From an uncultured Duncaniella sp. (GTDB taxonomy: Bacteria; Bacteroidota; Bacteroidia; Bacteroidales; Muribaculaceae), in assembly GCA_910587515.1 (NCBI GenBank), contig CAJULW010000033.1:62001-126000 (forward strand): 64,000 bases of DNA, written 5' to 3'. Within the stretch, counting starts at the first letter, position 1. Each line of letters opens with the position of its first letter. The position numbers were made by a program, and so were the translations under genes. Of the stretch, positions 52,086 through 61,090 are shown one piece after another. Under the pieces are notes generated by a model that saw nothing but the letters and a program-made list of their open reading frames with translations, did no database searches and was not told where the DNA came from.

Positions 52086-53012
52086 ATGAGAAATTTTATT
52101 TTATCTGTATTTTGTGGTTGTTTGGTTATATGCGCTGTTGGCTGTAGACATAAGGACTCCGGGCGTATGGACGCATATGGTGAACTGGAAAGTATGTTGC
52201 TTGAGATCGTGGAGGACAAGCTTGGAAAGATAGGTATTGCCGTGATTATAGACAGCACCGATACGATAGTGGTCAACAATGATTCCGATTATCCTCTGAT
52301 GAGTATGTTTAAGCTTCACGAAGCTTTGGCTGTATGTGATAAATTGGATGCGGATTCAGTCGGACTCGATGCCATGATGACTGTAAATCAGGAAAATCTC
52401 AATCCTGACACTTGGAGTCCTATGTTTAAGAAGCATAGCGCTGAGGATAGTTTTTCAATATCGGTGGGTCGGCTTATAGAGTACATTTTGGTCGACAGCG
52501 ATAATAATGCGAGCAATCTTCTTTTTGAAAAGGTGGTTTCTGTCATGGAAACGGATAGCATCATGAGGAGTTTTGTCAGTGACGGTAATTTTGCACTAAA
52601 ATATAAAGAATCGGAAATGCAGGCGGATCATGGTTTGGCATACGAGAACCGGAGTTCTCCGTTGGCATATAGCGTGCTTGTGAATAAATTGTTTACGGAC
52701 AGTATCGTTTCACCGGAGAAGCAGAATTATATAAAAAACGCTATGGAAAAATGCGACACCGGTATGAAAAGGTTGGCAGGTCCTCTTGTGGATAAAAATG
52801 GTGTCAGATTCGCTCATCGTACAGGCTCGGGATATGTCAACTCCCGCGGTCAGATAGTCGCTGTCAATGATGGTGGATATGTTATTTTACCTTCTGGAAA
52901 GGAGTATGCCATCACGGTATTGGTAAAAGATTATGCCGGAACACAGGAGGAGGCTGAAAGTGTGATATCGGAAATTTCAGAGACTGTGTATGAATTTATA
53001 AATGAACAATAA
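52086..53012 (+). CDS. Class A beta-lactamase-like lipoprotein (subclass A2 type)
   Basis: A 308-residue exported serine hydrolase. The lipobox ends at Cys20 (MRNFILSVFCGCLVICAVGC), so it is probably a periplasm-facing lipoprotein. Class A motifs: SMFK at residues 73-76 (catalytic Ser73, Lys76), SDN at 138-140, an omega-loop segment ESEMQADHGLAYENRSSP like that of CfxA/CepA enzymes, and RTG at 245-247 in place of KTG. All key elements are present, so beta-lactam hydrolysis is likely, but spectrum and activity cannot be read from sequence. ATG 52086 is chosen over TTG 52071 because of the signal peptide. Confidence 0.88.
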   Translation: MRNFILSVFCGCLVICAVGCRHKDSGRMDAYGELESMLLEIVEDKLGKIGIAVIIDSTDTIVVNNDSDYPLMSMFKLHEALAVCDKLDADSVGLDAMMTVNQENLNPDTWSPMFKKHSAEDSFSISVGRLIEYILVDSDNNASNLLFEKVVSVMETDSIMRSFVSDGNFALKYKESEMQADHGLAYENRSSPLAYSVLVNKLFTDSIVSPEKQNYIKNAMEKCDTGMKRLAGPLVDKNGVRFAHRTGSGYVNSRGQIVAVNDGGYVILPSGKEYAITVLVKDYAGTQEEAESVISEISETVYEFINEQ

Positions 53013-53016
53013 ATAT

Positions 53017-53065
53017 TCAGAGGGGGTTAAAGTATCATGACATTAACTCCCTCTGAGCATTTTTG
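53017..53065 (+). terminator. Terminator of the beta-lactamase-like gene
   Basis: A 14-bp stem with one G-U pair (53017-53030 with 53043-53056), followed by T5. It lies between convergent genes. Confidence 0.82.
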
Positions 53066-53100
53066 ATAAATAAAAATTATTCCTGACTACCGGATTTAAA

Positions 53101-53499
53101 TCAGTTTATCCCTAACAGTTCTATCTCGAATATCAATGTCGAGCCTCCGGGTATGCCTGGTTGGTTGAGTTTTCCATATCCTTGTTCTGCCGGTATGTAT
53201 ATTTCCCATTTGTCACCGATATGCATTTTTTGTAACGCTATTATCCAGCCGGTGATCAGTTCGCGCAGACGGAACGCGGGTGCGACGCCTCCGCGGCTGC
53301 TGTCGAATGTCTTGCCGTTGATTGTTTTGCCTGTGTAATGGACTGTAACCACGCTGCTACGGTTCGGACATTGTGTTTTGGGATCACCGTGTTTTAATAT
53401 TTTATAAAATATCCCTTTGTCAAGGGTCATTACGCCCGCTTCTTTGGATTTTTCAATAAGCCAGTCGCGGTTCTTTTTTATGTATTCTTGATTTGCCAT
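53101..53499 (-). CDS. FKBP-type peptidyl-prolyl cis-trans isomerase
   Basis: A 132-residue FKBP domain with no signal peptide, so cytoplasmic. Typical motifs: VVTVHYTGKTINGKTFDSS, a flap with GWIIALQKMHIGDKW, and IPAEQGYG followed by PGGSTLIFEIELL. It catalyses proline isomerisation in folding proteins; many Bacteroidetes have several such paralogues. An extra N-terminal stretch of about 40 residues precedes the fold. It is a single gene, convergent with the beta-lactamase-like gene. Confidence 0.93.
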   Translation of the reverse strand: MANQEYIKKNRDWLIEKSKEAGVMTLDKGIFYKILKHGDPKTQCPNRSSVVTVHYTGKTINGKTFDSSRGGVAPAFRLRELITGWIIALQKMHIGDKWEIYIPAEQGYGKLNQPGIPGGSTLIFEIELLGIN

Positions 53500-53667
53500 G
53501 AGTTATTTGAGATGCCGTCAGAGCTTTCTAAGTGTAGAGTTATTTAATATTGGTTTTATGCAAAGGTTACCAAATTTTGTGTATAAAGATGATTTGATAA
53601 CTGGATAATAAGATTGTTTTGATGTCTCCATGGTGGGGAATGACAGTGTGGATTTGATGACATTTGC

Positions 53668-53675
53668 TATCTTTG
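53668..53675 (+). promoter_or_regulatory. Possible -7 box of the esterase gene
   Basis: TATCTTTG, 34 nt before the ATG at 53710. A TTTG at 53653-53656 is too close to be a normal -33 box. Confidence 0.4.
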
Positions 53676-53709
53676 CCGTTCGATATAGCGATATTCATTA
53701 TTTATTTTT

Positions 53710-54714
53710 ATGTTAAGGATAGCGTCGTTTTTTACATTTTTATTGGTTATGGAGGTGTCTTTGGCCTGTCATCCTGCACAATGGTCGGAGGAGAGAATGC
53801 GTTTGGAGGCTGATTCATTTTTGCTCGGTTTTCCGGAAGGCCTTCAGTATCGTCAGTCTTTGGCTATAGTCAAGGCTATGGCGGGTGACAATTCTCAATT
53901 GGAAAAAATCAGACAGGCGCGTGACAGATATCCTTCTATTTCAAAGAATGTCAGGACCAGGGAGGTGACTGATTGTTTTCGTTTGTATGAACCGATTGAT
54001 ACTACTGATAGACTGTTGCCTTTGTTGGTGTATCTTCATGGTGGAGGATGGACGATAGGTAGTGTCAATAGTTGCGGGCGATATTGCGATGCGATGGCTG
54101 CGTCAGGCAAAATGAAAGTTCTCGCGGTCAACTATCGTCTTGCCCCGGAATATCCATATCCATGCGGACTTGTCGATTGTGTAGAGGCTGTGAAATACGC
54201 TGTAGATAATGCTGATGGTCTTGGGATAGACCCTTCGCGGATATCGGTCGGAGGAGATAGTTCCGGTGGTAATCTTGCGATCGCTACGGCTATGACAGAC
54301 GAATGTAACGGCCTGATCGAGTCATTGATACTCTTCTATCCGGTCACGAAAGCATTTCCGGATAGCTCCGAATCATGGTTGAAATATGGTGAAGGATATG
54401 GTCTTGATTCGAATCTGATGCAACGTTTCAATGAGGCGTATAGATCGCATCTAAGTTTACGTGAAAGTCTGATAGATGTGGGTGTGGCCGAGATTGAGAA
54501 AATAGAGAGAATACCTCGGTCGCTCATGATAGCCGCTGGTCGCGATATCCTGCGTGACCAAGGGATGGAATTCGTTTTGCGGTTTTCAGATGATAGGATA
54601 TCTCGGATTGAATTTGCTGAGGCCGTTCATCTGTTTATCACGTTGCCGGGACAGGAAGAGGCTTTTCGGACAGCTGTCAAGCTGTCAACAGACTTCTTGA
54701 CCAAGAAGCGTTAA
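53710..54714 (+). CDS. Alpha/beta hydrolase lipoprotein, HSL-type esterase
   Basis: A 334-residue hydrolase of the hormone-sensitive-lipase (Abhydrolase_3) family. Signal peptide with lipobox ending at Cys20 (VSLAC). The oxyanion-hole motif HGGGW is at 110-114, the nucleophile elbow GDSSGG has Ser184, and the C-terminal His lies in FAEAVHLF. Expected on the outer face of a membrane, hydrolysing short acyl esters. Which ester is not known; removal of acetyl groups from a sugar or glycan is possible. Confidence 0.88.
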   Translation: MLRIASFFTFLLVMEVSLACHPAQWSEERMRLEADSFLLGFPEGLQYRQSLAIVKAMAGDNSQLEKIRQARDRYPSISKNVRTREVTDCFRLYEPIDTTDRLLPLLVYLHGGGWTIGSVNSCGRYCDAMAASGKMKVLAVNYRLAPEYPYPCGLVDCVEAVKYAVDNADGLGIDPSRISVGGDSSGGNLAIATAMTDECNGLIESLILFYPVTKAFPDSSESWLKYGEGYGLDSNLMQRFNEAYRSHLSLRESLIDVGVAEIEKIERIPRSLMIAAGRDILRDQGMEFVLRFSDDRISRIEFAEAVHLFITLPGQEEAFRTAVKLSTDFLTKKR

Positions 54715-54727
54715 TAAAATAGAAAGT

Positions 54728-54772
54728 AAAAAATCAGAGTGGTCGTACATTTTACGATCCCTCTGATTTTTT
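54728..54772. terminator. Bidirectional terminator between the esterase and phosphatase genes
   Basis: A 12-bp perfect outer stem (54728-54739 with 54761-54772), A-run on one side and T-run on the other, with inner pairing GGTCGT/ACGATCC. Confidence 0.88.
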
Positions 54773-54777
54773 CAATT

Positions 54778-56046
54778 TTAATTTAATTGTTGATATAATG
54801 GCAGGCATCGTGAGAGATATTCCTCAGCGGCAGGCCATGGTGTATATAAGTTGTTTCGTCCTGGAATAAGAGGTACAGGAGTCTCGTTTAAATCAACTCT
54901 TACATATAGCCTGCCCTTTTCAGTGCGGAACAATATCATTTGAAGATTTGCAGCCATTGGAACTACATAAAAATCACGCCAGTGCATACCGATAGTGTCA
55001 AAATAATTTGTCATGTAATAGCACCCGGGAAGATGCATAAGGGATAGCAACGGCATTAGGGTTTCGGCATGTCCGAAGCGGAGCATCACGCTGTATTCAT
55101 TTTTGCCATCCGCAGCGTCGCTCATGGTGGAGATAAGATTGGAGAGCAGTCTTGATGCGAGTTCCGATGGCGAGGCCGATAGGGTAGATGCGGAATGTGT
55201 CAGGTAATGGTGAAGATTTTCAACTCTCCAAAGAGCGTTGATTTCGCTTGGTGTGAAATAGCGTTCCATGTCAACGGTAATTGACATAGCCGAACATCCT
55301 GCTATGATCTTATATATTGTCATGCTTATGTCTTTGGCTTCGCCTTTAGAGAATGGGTAATCTTTGCCTATAGCGCGTATTGCCACGGTCTCGGGCACTT
55401 GTGATGAAAAATAGTCGTCATATACTTTATGCCAGTCCGGAGAGCTTATGTAGTCCTGGTATTCGGTATCGTCGTCCCATGGCCTTACGAGTTGAGAGTT
55501 CTGGCGTCCGGACGAAGTGTATATTTCCACATGGTTGTCAAGCCTTGTCAGTTGGTGTGTAAACTCGTCCATTGACATGACACATCGTGGTACGTATGAA
55601 GAAATAGCATTGATTTTCGTGTCTTTGAAAAGGGGCCTGAAGGCAGCGAACGCGCGTGAGGCTATGGCCCGTTGTTCCGCCATCCCGAGTGAGTCAAGTG
55701 CACCCCATCGCCCGGCAGTGCGTGATATGACAAGTTTACATAAACTCATGAGTTGACGCCCTTCTGCTGTTATAGTGTTGAGCGAATCGGCTTTCTGTAG
55801 GATACGCATTAAAGTTGCGGTAGGTTTCGATGAAGACAGAAAACGTGCTCCGTGCCGTCCGATATGGTTTATAAATATAGGTGTCAGTGAATCGGGGTAT
55901 GATAAATTTTTCACAGTACGCTCCGGATATGGCATCGCTGATCCCTGGCATTCGGTATATGTATATGTTGTGGCCGTGGGGTCTGATGCGTATGAACATA
56001 GAGCGAATATCGATAATATTGCCGCAATAAATACATGTTTCATCAT
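54778..56046 (-). CDS. Histidine-type phosphatase, MINPP-like (possible phytase)
   Basis: A 422-residue exported histidine acid phosphatase. Signal peptide MMKHVFIAAILSIFALCSYA, then NHIGRHGARFLSS with the catalytic RHGAR at 64-68 and the proton-donor motif HAE at 326-328 (RFGHAETLMP). RHGxR plus HAE, not HD, is the signature of the MINPP branch, which strips phosphates from inositol hexakisphosphate; a B. thetaiotaomicron homologue is a known phytase. ATG 56046 is taken, since the frame upstream to 56118 adds a non-signal-like stretch. Substrate assignment is by family. Confidence 0.85.
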   Translation of the reverse strand: MMKHVFIAAILSIFALCSYASDPTATTYTYTECQGSAMPYPERTVKNLSYPDSLTPIFINHIGRHGARFLSSSKPTATLMRILQKADSLNTITAEGRQLMSLCKLVISRTAGRWGALDSLGMAEQRAIASRAFAAFRPLFKDTKINAISSYVPRCVMSMDEFTHQLTRLDNHVEIYTSSGRQNSQLVRPWDDDTEYQDYISSPDWHKVYDDYFSSQVPETVAIRAIGKDYPFSKGEAKDISMTIYKIIAGCSAMSITVDMERYFTPSEINALWRVENLHHYLTHSASTLSASPSELASRLLSNLISTMSDAADGKNEYSVMLRFGHAETLMPLLSLMHLPGCYYMTNYFDTIGMHWRDFYVVPMAANLQMILFRTEKGRLYVRVDLNETPVPLIPGRNNLYTPWPAAEEYLSRCLPLYQQLN

Positions 56047-56087
56047 TTTTTGTCGGTATAAATACTTTTTATTAGTTTTGTTCTTCT

Positions 56088-56095
56088 CAAATATA
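56088..56095 (-). promoter_or_regulatory. Possible -7 box of the MINPP-like gene
   Basis: TATATTTG on the minus strand, 42 nt upstream of the ATG at 56046. The -33 area would fall inside the first codons of the divergent TPR gene. Confidence 0.42.
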
Positions 56096-56103
56096 ATATA
56101 TAA

Positions 56104-56376
56104 ATGGCTACAAAACAAGATTGTTTACAATTAATTTCCCAAGGACATTATAAAAAGGCTCTTGAGCTGCTTGACGAAATAATACGTCTGGAGCCTACCG
56201 ACGATGAGGCTTATTTTCATCGAGGAAAGTTGAAGTGGCGCATGGGCGATCGACCGGGGGCTACGGGCGATTATGCTACCGCTGTTTCTATTAACCCGTC
56301 GAGTCCTGCTGTTACGGCTCTTGAACAGGCGCGTGATGTTGCCGATTTTTTCAATCCGGATTTATACAATCCGTGA
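56104..56376 (+). CDS. Small tetratricopeptide repeat protein
   Basis: A 90-residue cytoplasmic protein with about two TPR units: QGHYKKALELLDEIIRLEP and AYFHRGKLKWRMGDRPGA followed by AVSINPSSPAV. Such repeats bind other proteins. It ends with a Phe/Pro tail (FFNPDLYNP). It is divergent from the MINPP-like gene and convergent with the ABC-F gene, 18 bp away. Partner unknown. Confidence 0.85.
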   Translation: MATKQDCLQLISQGHYKKALELLDEIIRLEPTDDEAYFHRGKLKWRMGDRPGATGDYATAVSINPSSPAVTALEQARDVADFFNPDLYNP

Positions 56377-56394
56377 TTTATTGCGGGTTTATTT

Positions 56395-58182
56395 CTATTC
56401 TCTATCCGAGAGTTCAAGCCATCGCATTTCCTTCTCGTCAAGAAGCTCTTTGATCTGGTTGTAGCGCTCTGCTTTTTCAGCGATGTCGTTTATTTCATCT
56501 CCTGAATTGAATATGGCTTCCAACCTGTTTTTTTCTTCGTTAAGCGCGTCTATTTCGTTGGATAGTGTCTCGAGTTCTTTACGCTCTTTAAATGATAGCC
56601 GTTGGGGGCGTTGGTTTTTCCTTTGGGTTGATGTTACGGCCGGTGATTGAGGTTTTGCTGTTTTCTGTTCAGCTTCGCGTTTTTCTTTCAGATACATCCG
56701 GTAGTCACTGTAATTTCCGGGAAAATCTTTTATTTCACCGTTCCCTTCCATCACGAAAAGATGGTCGACGATAGAGTCGAGAAAAAAACGGTCGTGAGAT
56801 ATGACTATGACACATCCTTTGAATTCTTTGAGATAGTTTTCAAGAATTCCCAATGTCATTATATCAAGATCGTTTGTCGGCTCGTCAAGAATTAGGAAAT
56901 TAGGCTGGGATATAAGGACTGCCGCAAGATTAAGTCTCCGCATTTCGCCTCCGCTGAGAGTCGAGATGTATTTCTGTTGGTCTGACGGTGAGAAAAGAAA
57001 ACGTGTCAGAAATTGCATCGGGGTGTAGTGAGTGCTGCCGTTTATGACAACGTCTTCTGTGAGATCGGTAATCGCGTCGATTACTTTTTTGCCCGATGGC
57101 AATTGTAGCCCCTCCTGTGAATAATATCCAAAACGGACTGTTTCACCGACGTTCCATTCTCCGCTGTCAGGCGCTATCAATCCTTGAAGCATCTTGACAA
57201 ATGTCGATTTGCCGACTCCGTTGCCGCCTATTATGCCTAATTTTTCATATCGCGCGAAAGTGTATGTGAAATTGTCAAGTATGACTTTCTCTCCAAAACG
57301 TTTTGATACGTCGCGCGCTTCAAATATTTTCGAGCCGATATAGGAAGATTTCACTTCCGACGGGTCGATCTGTTTTTCATCGTAATTTGCTTGTGAACGC
57401 TGTTTAAGGTCATAAAAGGCATTTATACGGTAGCGTGCCTTTCCTCCTCTTGCCTGAGGCTGACGTCTCATCCACTCTTCCTCCTTCCGGAGAGTGTTTT
57501 TCATTTTGGCTATCTCTCCTGTCAATGTTTCGAGACGTTCGGCTCTGCGTTTGAGATAGAGGTCGAAATTTCCTTCGTATGTGAATATTTTTTGAAGGTC
57601 TATTTCGATAATCTTGTTGCATACTCTGTCCAGAAAATAACGGTCATGCGTTACCATCAGAAGCGTCATTCTTTGTCGTGACAGATAATTTTCAAGCCAT
57701 TCCACCGTCGCAAGGTCAAGGTGGTTTGTCGGTTCGTCAAGGATGAGAAGATCCGGCTTCCCAAGAAGCACTTGTGCGAGTGCTATGCGCTTTATCTGTC
57801 CACCTGAGAAATGATCGGCTGTTGTTTCCGGATTATCGATACCTAATTGGGATAGCATCTGCTTGATATTGTCTTCAAGCCCCCATTCGTCATGAGGGTC
57901 GGACTGTACGGTTTCGAGCAGATGGCTCATTATGGAGCGTCCCGGTGTAAAATGCGGGGTTTGTGTCAAAAATCCTGTGCGCAATCCGTTTCGGAATGTC
58001 ACTTGACCGCTGTCCGGAGACTCTATACCGGACAGTATGCGGAGAAGAGTCGATTTTCCTGTCCCGTTTTTGGCGATAAGCCCGATTTTGTCACCTTCGT
58101 TCACACCGAAAGTGACTGAATCGAAAAGCATACGGTCTCCGTAGCTTTTTGTTAGATCTTCGACCTGTAGATAAGGTTTCAT
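56395..58182 (-). CDS. ABC-F family ATPase (Uup-like)
   Basis: A 595-residue protein of two ABC domains with no membrane part. Walker A motifs read AKNGTGKSTLLR (about residue 37) and GGNGVGKSTFVK (about 318); signature motifs FSGGQIKR and LSGGEMRR; Walker B ends LLILDEPTNHLDL and FLILDEPTNDLDI. The linker has the basic WMRRQPQARGGKARYR stretch of Uup, and the C-terminus is a coiled coil (about 520-590). ABC-F proteins act on the ribosome; Uup-type members are not clear antibiotic-resistance factors. Start overlaps the end of the CobW-type gene by 4 bp. Confidence 0.92.
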   Translation of the reverse strand: MKPYLQVEDLTKSYGDRMLFDSVTFGVNEGDKIGLIAKNGTGKSTLLRILSGIESPDSGQVTFRNGLRTGFLTQTPHFTPGRSIMSHLLETVQSDPHDEWGLEDNIKQMLSQLGIDNPETTADHFSGGQIKRIALAQVLLGKPDLLILDEPTNHLDLATVEWLENYLSRQRMTLLMVTHDRYFLDRVCNKIIEIDLQKIFTYEGNFDLYLKRRAERLETLTGEIAKMKNTLRKEEEWMRRQPQARGGKARYRINAFYDLKQRSQANYDEKQIDPSEVKSSYIGSKIFEARDVSKRFGEKVILDNFTYTFARYEKLGIIGGNGVGKSTFVKMLQGLIAPDSGEWNVGETVRFGYYSQEGLQLPSGKKVIDAITDLTEDVVINGSTHYTPMQFLTRFLFSPSDQQKYISTLSGGEMRRLNLAAVLISQPNFLILDEPTNDLDIMTLGILENYLKEFKGCVIVISHDRFFLDSIVDHLFVMEGNGEIKDFPGNYSDYRMYLKEKREAEQKTAKPQSPAVTSTQRKNQRPQRLSFKERKELETLSNEIDALNEEKNRLEAIFNSGDEINDIAEKAERYNQIKELLDEKEMRWLELSDRE

Positions 58183-59411
58183 AGGTCAAGACATGAATCG
58201 AGTTCGCGTATTATCGCATCGCGATCAATATGTTGACCGATGAATACGATTTTGATCATACGGTCTCCGTAATTGTCATCCCAGTCGCGCATGATTGATG
58301 GATCTTGTTCGACAAGTTCCCTCAGCTCGTCCTCAGGAGCTGTCGCATACCACATTCCGGCCTCACGCAACTGTTTCTGTTTTCCAGCCGTTTCGAATAG
58401 ATAGGACATATCAGGATTATTGCCGAAATAACATATCCCTTTGGAGCGGATTATATTTTTAGGCCATTTGTTTGCAGCGAAGTAGTCGAATTTATTGAGG
58501 TCGAATCCTTGTCTGCGGAAATATACGAATGTACCGATTCCGTATTCTTCGGCTTCTCCTTCGGAGTGATGATGATGGTGGCATCCGCATTGGCATCCGG
58601 CTTCGTGATGATGGTGCTCATGTCCGTGCTCGTGTCCATGATTGTCGCAGTGGGTATGGTGATGTCCATGGTGCTCCTCTTCGTTGACAGGCTTCTCTAT
58701 CTCACGGACCCATGCCGCTGAGGTTGCTACAGTGTTGAAGTCGAAAATATGGGTGTCGATAAGTTGTTCGATGTCGACATCGGCATAGTCGCATTCGATT
58801 ATTTTCACTCCCGGATTTAGCGCGAGTATAATATTCTTGACATGTTGTTTTTCAGAGTCGGTGACTTCTGAAATTTTGTTGAGTATGACGATGTTGCAAA
58901 ACTCTATCTGTTGAATAACGAGGTTCTCGATATCGTCTTCTCCATGTTTGTCTGAAGTAAGAGCCTCACCGCATGCGAATTCGTCTTTCATGCGCAACGC
59001 ATCAACGACAGTAGCGATGCAGTCGAGACGTGGAACCGCCTTTTCTTGCGACCGGTCACCTATATAGGGTATGGAACAGATTGTTTGCGCTATCGGAGCC
59101 GGTTCGCAGATACCACTGGCTTCGATGACTATATAGTCAAACCTCTCCATGGCCATTATGTCCTCAATCTGTTTTACCAAGTCCATTTTAAGCGTACAAC
59201 AGATGCAGCCATTCTGCAATGCGACCAATGATTCATCCTTAGAGTCCACTATGCCGCCTTTTTGTATCAGGTCAGCATCGATATTGACCTCTCCGATGTC
59301 ATTGACTATTACAGCGAATTTGACACCGCGTTCGTTCGTTAATATATGGTTGACAAGAGTTGTCTTCCCGGATCCGAGATAGCCGGTGAGAAGTAGTATT
59401 GGAGTTTCCAT
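58179..59411 (-). CDS. CobW/YjiA-type GTPase with His-rich metal-binding loop (COG0523)
   Basis: A 410-residue G3E GTPase thought to be a metal chaperone. P-loop GYLGSGKT (10-17), metal-binding CxCC at 69-72 (GCICC), and SEVTDSEKQ region after NKI. The long loop 247-282 holds 19 His out of 36 residues plus Cys273, 275 and 277, a likely zinc, nickel or cobalt reservoir. The C-terminal CobW_C domain follows. ATG 59411 is preferred; ATG 59444, overlapping the folB end, adds 11 residues. It sits in an operon with folB before and an ABC-F gene after it. FolB and zinc: some COG0523 proteins are linked to folate enzymes, but no direct proof here. Confidence 0.9.
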   Translation of the reverse strand: METPILLLTGYLGSGKTTLVNHILTNERGVKFAVIVNDIGEVNIDADLIQKGGIVDSKDESLVALQNGCICCTLKMDLVKQIEDIMAMERFDYIVIEASGICEPAPIAQTICSIPYIGDRSQEKAVPRLDCIATVVDALRMKDEFACGEALTSDKHGEDDIENLVIQQIEFCNIVILNKISEVTDSEKQHVKNIILALNPGVKIIECDYADVDIEQLIDTHIFDFNTVATSAAWVREIEKPVNEEEHHGHHHTHCDNHGHEHGHEHHHHEAGCQCGCHHHHHSEGEAEEYGIGTFVYFRRQGFDLNKFDYFAANKWPKNIIRSKGICYFGNNPDMSYLFETAGKQKQLREAGMWYATAPEDELRELVEQDPSIMRDWDDNYGDRMIKIVFIGQHIDRDAIIRELDSCLDL

Positions 59412-59437
59412 TTTGAGGATTGTTTGTTGGTAGGATT

Positions 59438-59791
59438 TTACCATTTTATGGTGACGGCTACATAGTTCATGTCAGCCGGAATCGGTGGATTTAGCTTGGC
59501 GATTCTTATGAAGCCCCCTTTGATTGCGGGATATTCGGTGATTAACGCCCGACGTATACGGGAGGCTACGTGTTCAAGTAATTTGGATGGAGTTTCCATC
59601 TCTTTACGTATGATCTCTACCGCTTGTGCATAATTGAGAGTATCATTTATATCGTCGCTTATCATCGGTCGGCTGATATCGTAATCTAACAATAGTGTCA
59701 ACTCGAATGTATTGCCGTTTAGAAGTTCCTCTTCATAGACGCCATGTCTGCCAAACAGGCGCAGCCCGTTTATTTCAATTGATCCTTCCAT
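59438..59791 (-). CDS. folB: Dihydroneopterin aldolase FolB
   Basis: A 117-residue enzyme of folate synthesis that cleaves dihydroneopterin to hydroxymethyl-dihydropterin and glycolaldehyde. The N-terminal INGLRLFGRHGVYEEE has the typical tetrahydropterin-site pattern, and LLEHVASRI, KLNPPIP follow. Size is typical of FolB. It is the second gene of the minus-strand operon GT2-folB-CobW-ABC-F, 7 bp after GT2 and close to or overlapping the start of the CobW-type gene. Confidence 0.93.
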   Translation of the reverse strand: MEGSIEINGLRLFGRHGVYEEELLNGNTFELTLLLDYDISRPMISDDINDTLNYAQAVEIIRKEMETPSKLLEHVASRIRRALITEYPAIKGGFIRIAKLNPPIPADMNYVAVTIKW

Positions 59792-59798
59792 CTATTTT

Positions 59799-60977
59799 TT
59801 AATTCCATGTAAGGTTGTTGTTCCGCGTGAGAAAACCTTTTATTTTGTAATAAAAATTATAGATAGGCTCAAATGTCATGAACCATGTAAAAGTAAGAAG
59901 CAATGGTCTTGAACCAATGGATCTGGATGTTTTGCGCCAAGAGAATGACAATACAGATGCCAATGTTAAAAATAATATCAGGGATATTCCTAAAGGCAAA
60001 AGAGACGGTAGACCAACTATAGATAACGCAACGGAGCATCCGAGGAATGTCCACCATGCAAGAGAGAAACTTCCGAAAAATATCGGAGCTGAACTTTTAA
60101 GTGATTTCGAGGTGTACTCATAACGTAGTTTGCGGTTCTGATGTTCGCGTTGGGGATGTGGCTCGTATGTCTCTACAATAGATGCGGTAGATAGTTCTAC
60201 GGCTGTATTGTGCGAGTTGGTCACTTCGTTTATAAAAATGTCGTCATCACCATATTTAAGATGTAATGACTTCGAGAAACCTTTGTTTTTGAAAAATATA
60301 GAACGACGATAGGCAAGGTTGTCACAGTTGCCGCGATAGGGCCTTCCGGCAATTGCCCATGACAGATATTTTATCGACGTGCGGACTGAGTCGAATGCGT
60401 GGAGCCGTTTTGATGGATTGTCCGCATCGTCCGGGATCATAGGTGTAGCGTGTCCTATCACAATTTCTTTTCCCTTAATGAAGTGGCGTGTCATGGTTTT
60501 GAGCCACTCGCGACTCTCTATACGGCTGATACCGGTTGTGAAGACAAGTACTTCGTAGCGAGCCGCTTTGATACCGAGGGTCAAAGCGAGTTTTTTTCTT
60601 GACAGTGATCTTGATTCAAGCGGGGTAAAAGTCATATAAAGATTGGAGTACCGTTGTTCGAGCCTGCCGATTACGTCTCGTGTCGATGCCACGGCTCCGT
60701 CATTGACAACGATGACTTCAAAGGTCGACGGATAATCCTGTTCGAGTATCTGCGGTAGGAGGATCTTAAGATTTTCAGCGTCATCCTCGGAATATACTAT
60801 TACAGATACGGAAGGATACGAGGTCGGTTCTGAAGGAAACTTGGATTCATTGTCTTTTTTTACTTTTTTACCTACGGAGCGGACATAGTGCCTAAATACA
60901 AATATCAGATATAGGAAACAGACAACGCTTATGGAAAAAAGTGTTATTATGATCGGGGTTAACTGTATTTCAAACAT
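59799..60977 (-). CDS. Membrane glycosyltransferase, family 2-like
   Basis: A 392-residue GT-A fold enzyme with an N-terminal membrane helix (about residues 5-25), the nucleotide-sugar part VSVIVYSEDDAENL and VIVVNDGAV, a metal-binding GDDDIFINE segment, and two or three C-terminal hydrophobic helices. ATG 60977 is chosen because the -7 box at 61083-61090 falls inside the longer frame that begins at 61085. It heads the operon with folB. The donor and acceptor are unknown; envelope glycan synthesis is likely. Confidence 0.83.
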   Translation of the reverse strand: MFEIQLTPIIITLFSISVVCFLYLIFVFRHYVRSVGKKVKKDNESKFPSEPTSYPSVSVIVYSEDDAENLKILLPQILEQDYPSTFEVIVVNDGAVASTRDVIGRLEQRYSNLYMTFTPLESRSLSRKKLALTLGIKAARYEVLVFTTGISRIESREWLKTMTRHFIKGKEIVIGHATPMIPDDADNPSKRLHAFDSVRTSIKYLSWAIAGRPYRGNCDNLAYRRSIFFKNKGFSKSLHLKYGDDDIFINEVTNSHNTAVELSTASIVETYEPHPQREHQNRKLRYEYTSKSLKSSAPIFFGSFSLAWWTFLGCSVALSIVGLPSLLPLGISLILFLTLASVLSFSWRKTSRSIGSRPLLLTFTWFMTFEPIYNFYYKIKGFLTRNNNLTWN

Positions 60978-61082
60978 TTCATTAGCTGTATTTGGAAGAA
61001 AATACGTGGTGGAGAGTGAATCGCTTTTATTTGTCTGACGGTCTTTTCCCGTTTTTAGGGATACGCCTTTTAAATTAATTTG

Positions 61083-61090
61083 CAAATTTA
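61083..61090 (-). promoter_or_regulatory. Possible -7 box of the GT2-folB operon
   Basis: TAAATTTG on the minus strand, 105 nt upstream of the chosen start. No -33 element at the normal distance. Confidence 0.38.

Noticed and set aside
56395..58182. Antibiotic-resistance ABC-F protein
   Set aside because: The linker and C-terminal coiled coil match Uup-type housekeeping members, and the operon partners are metabolic.
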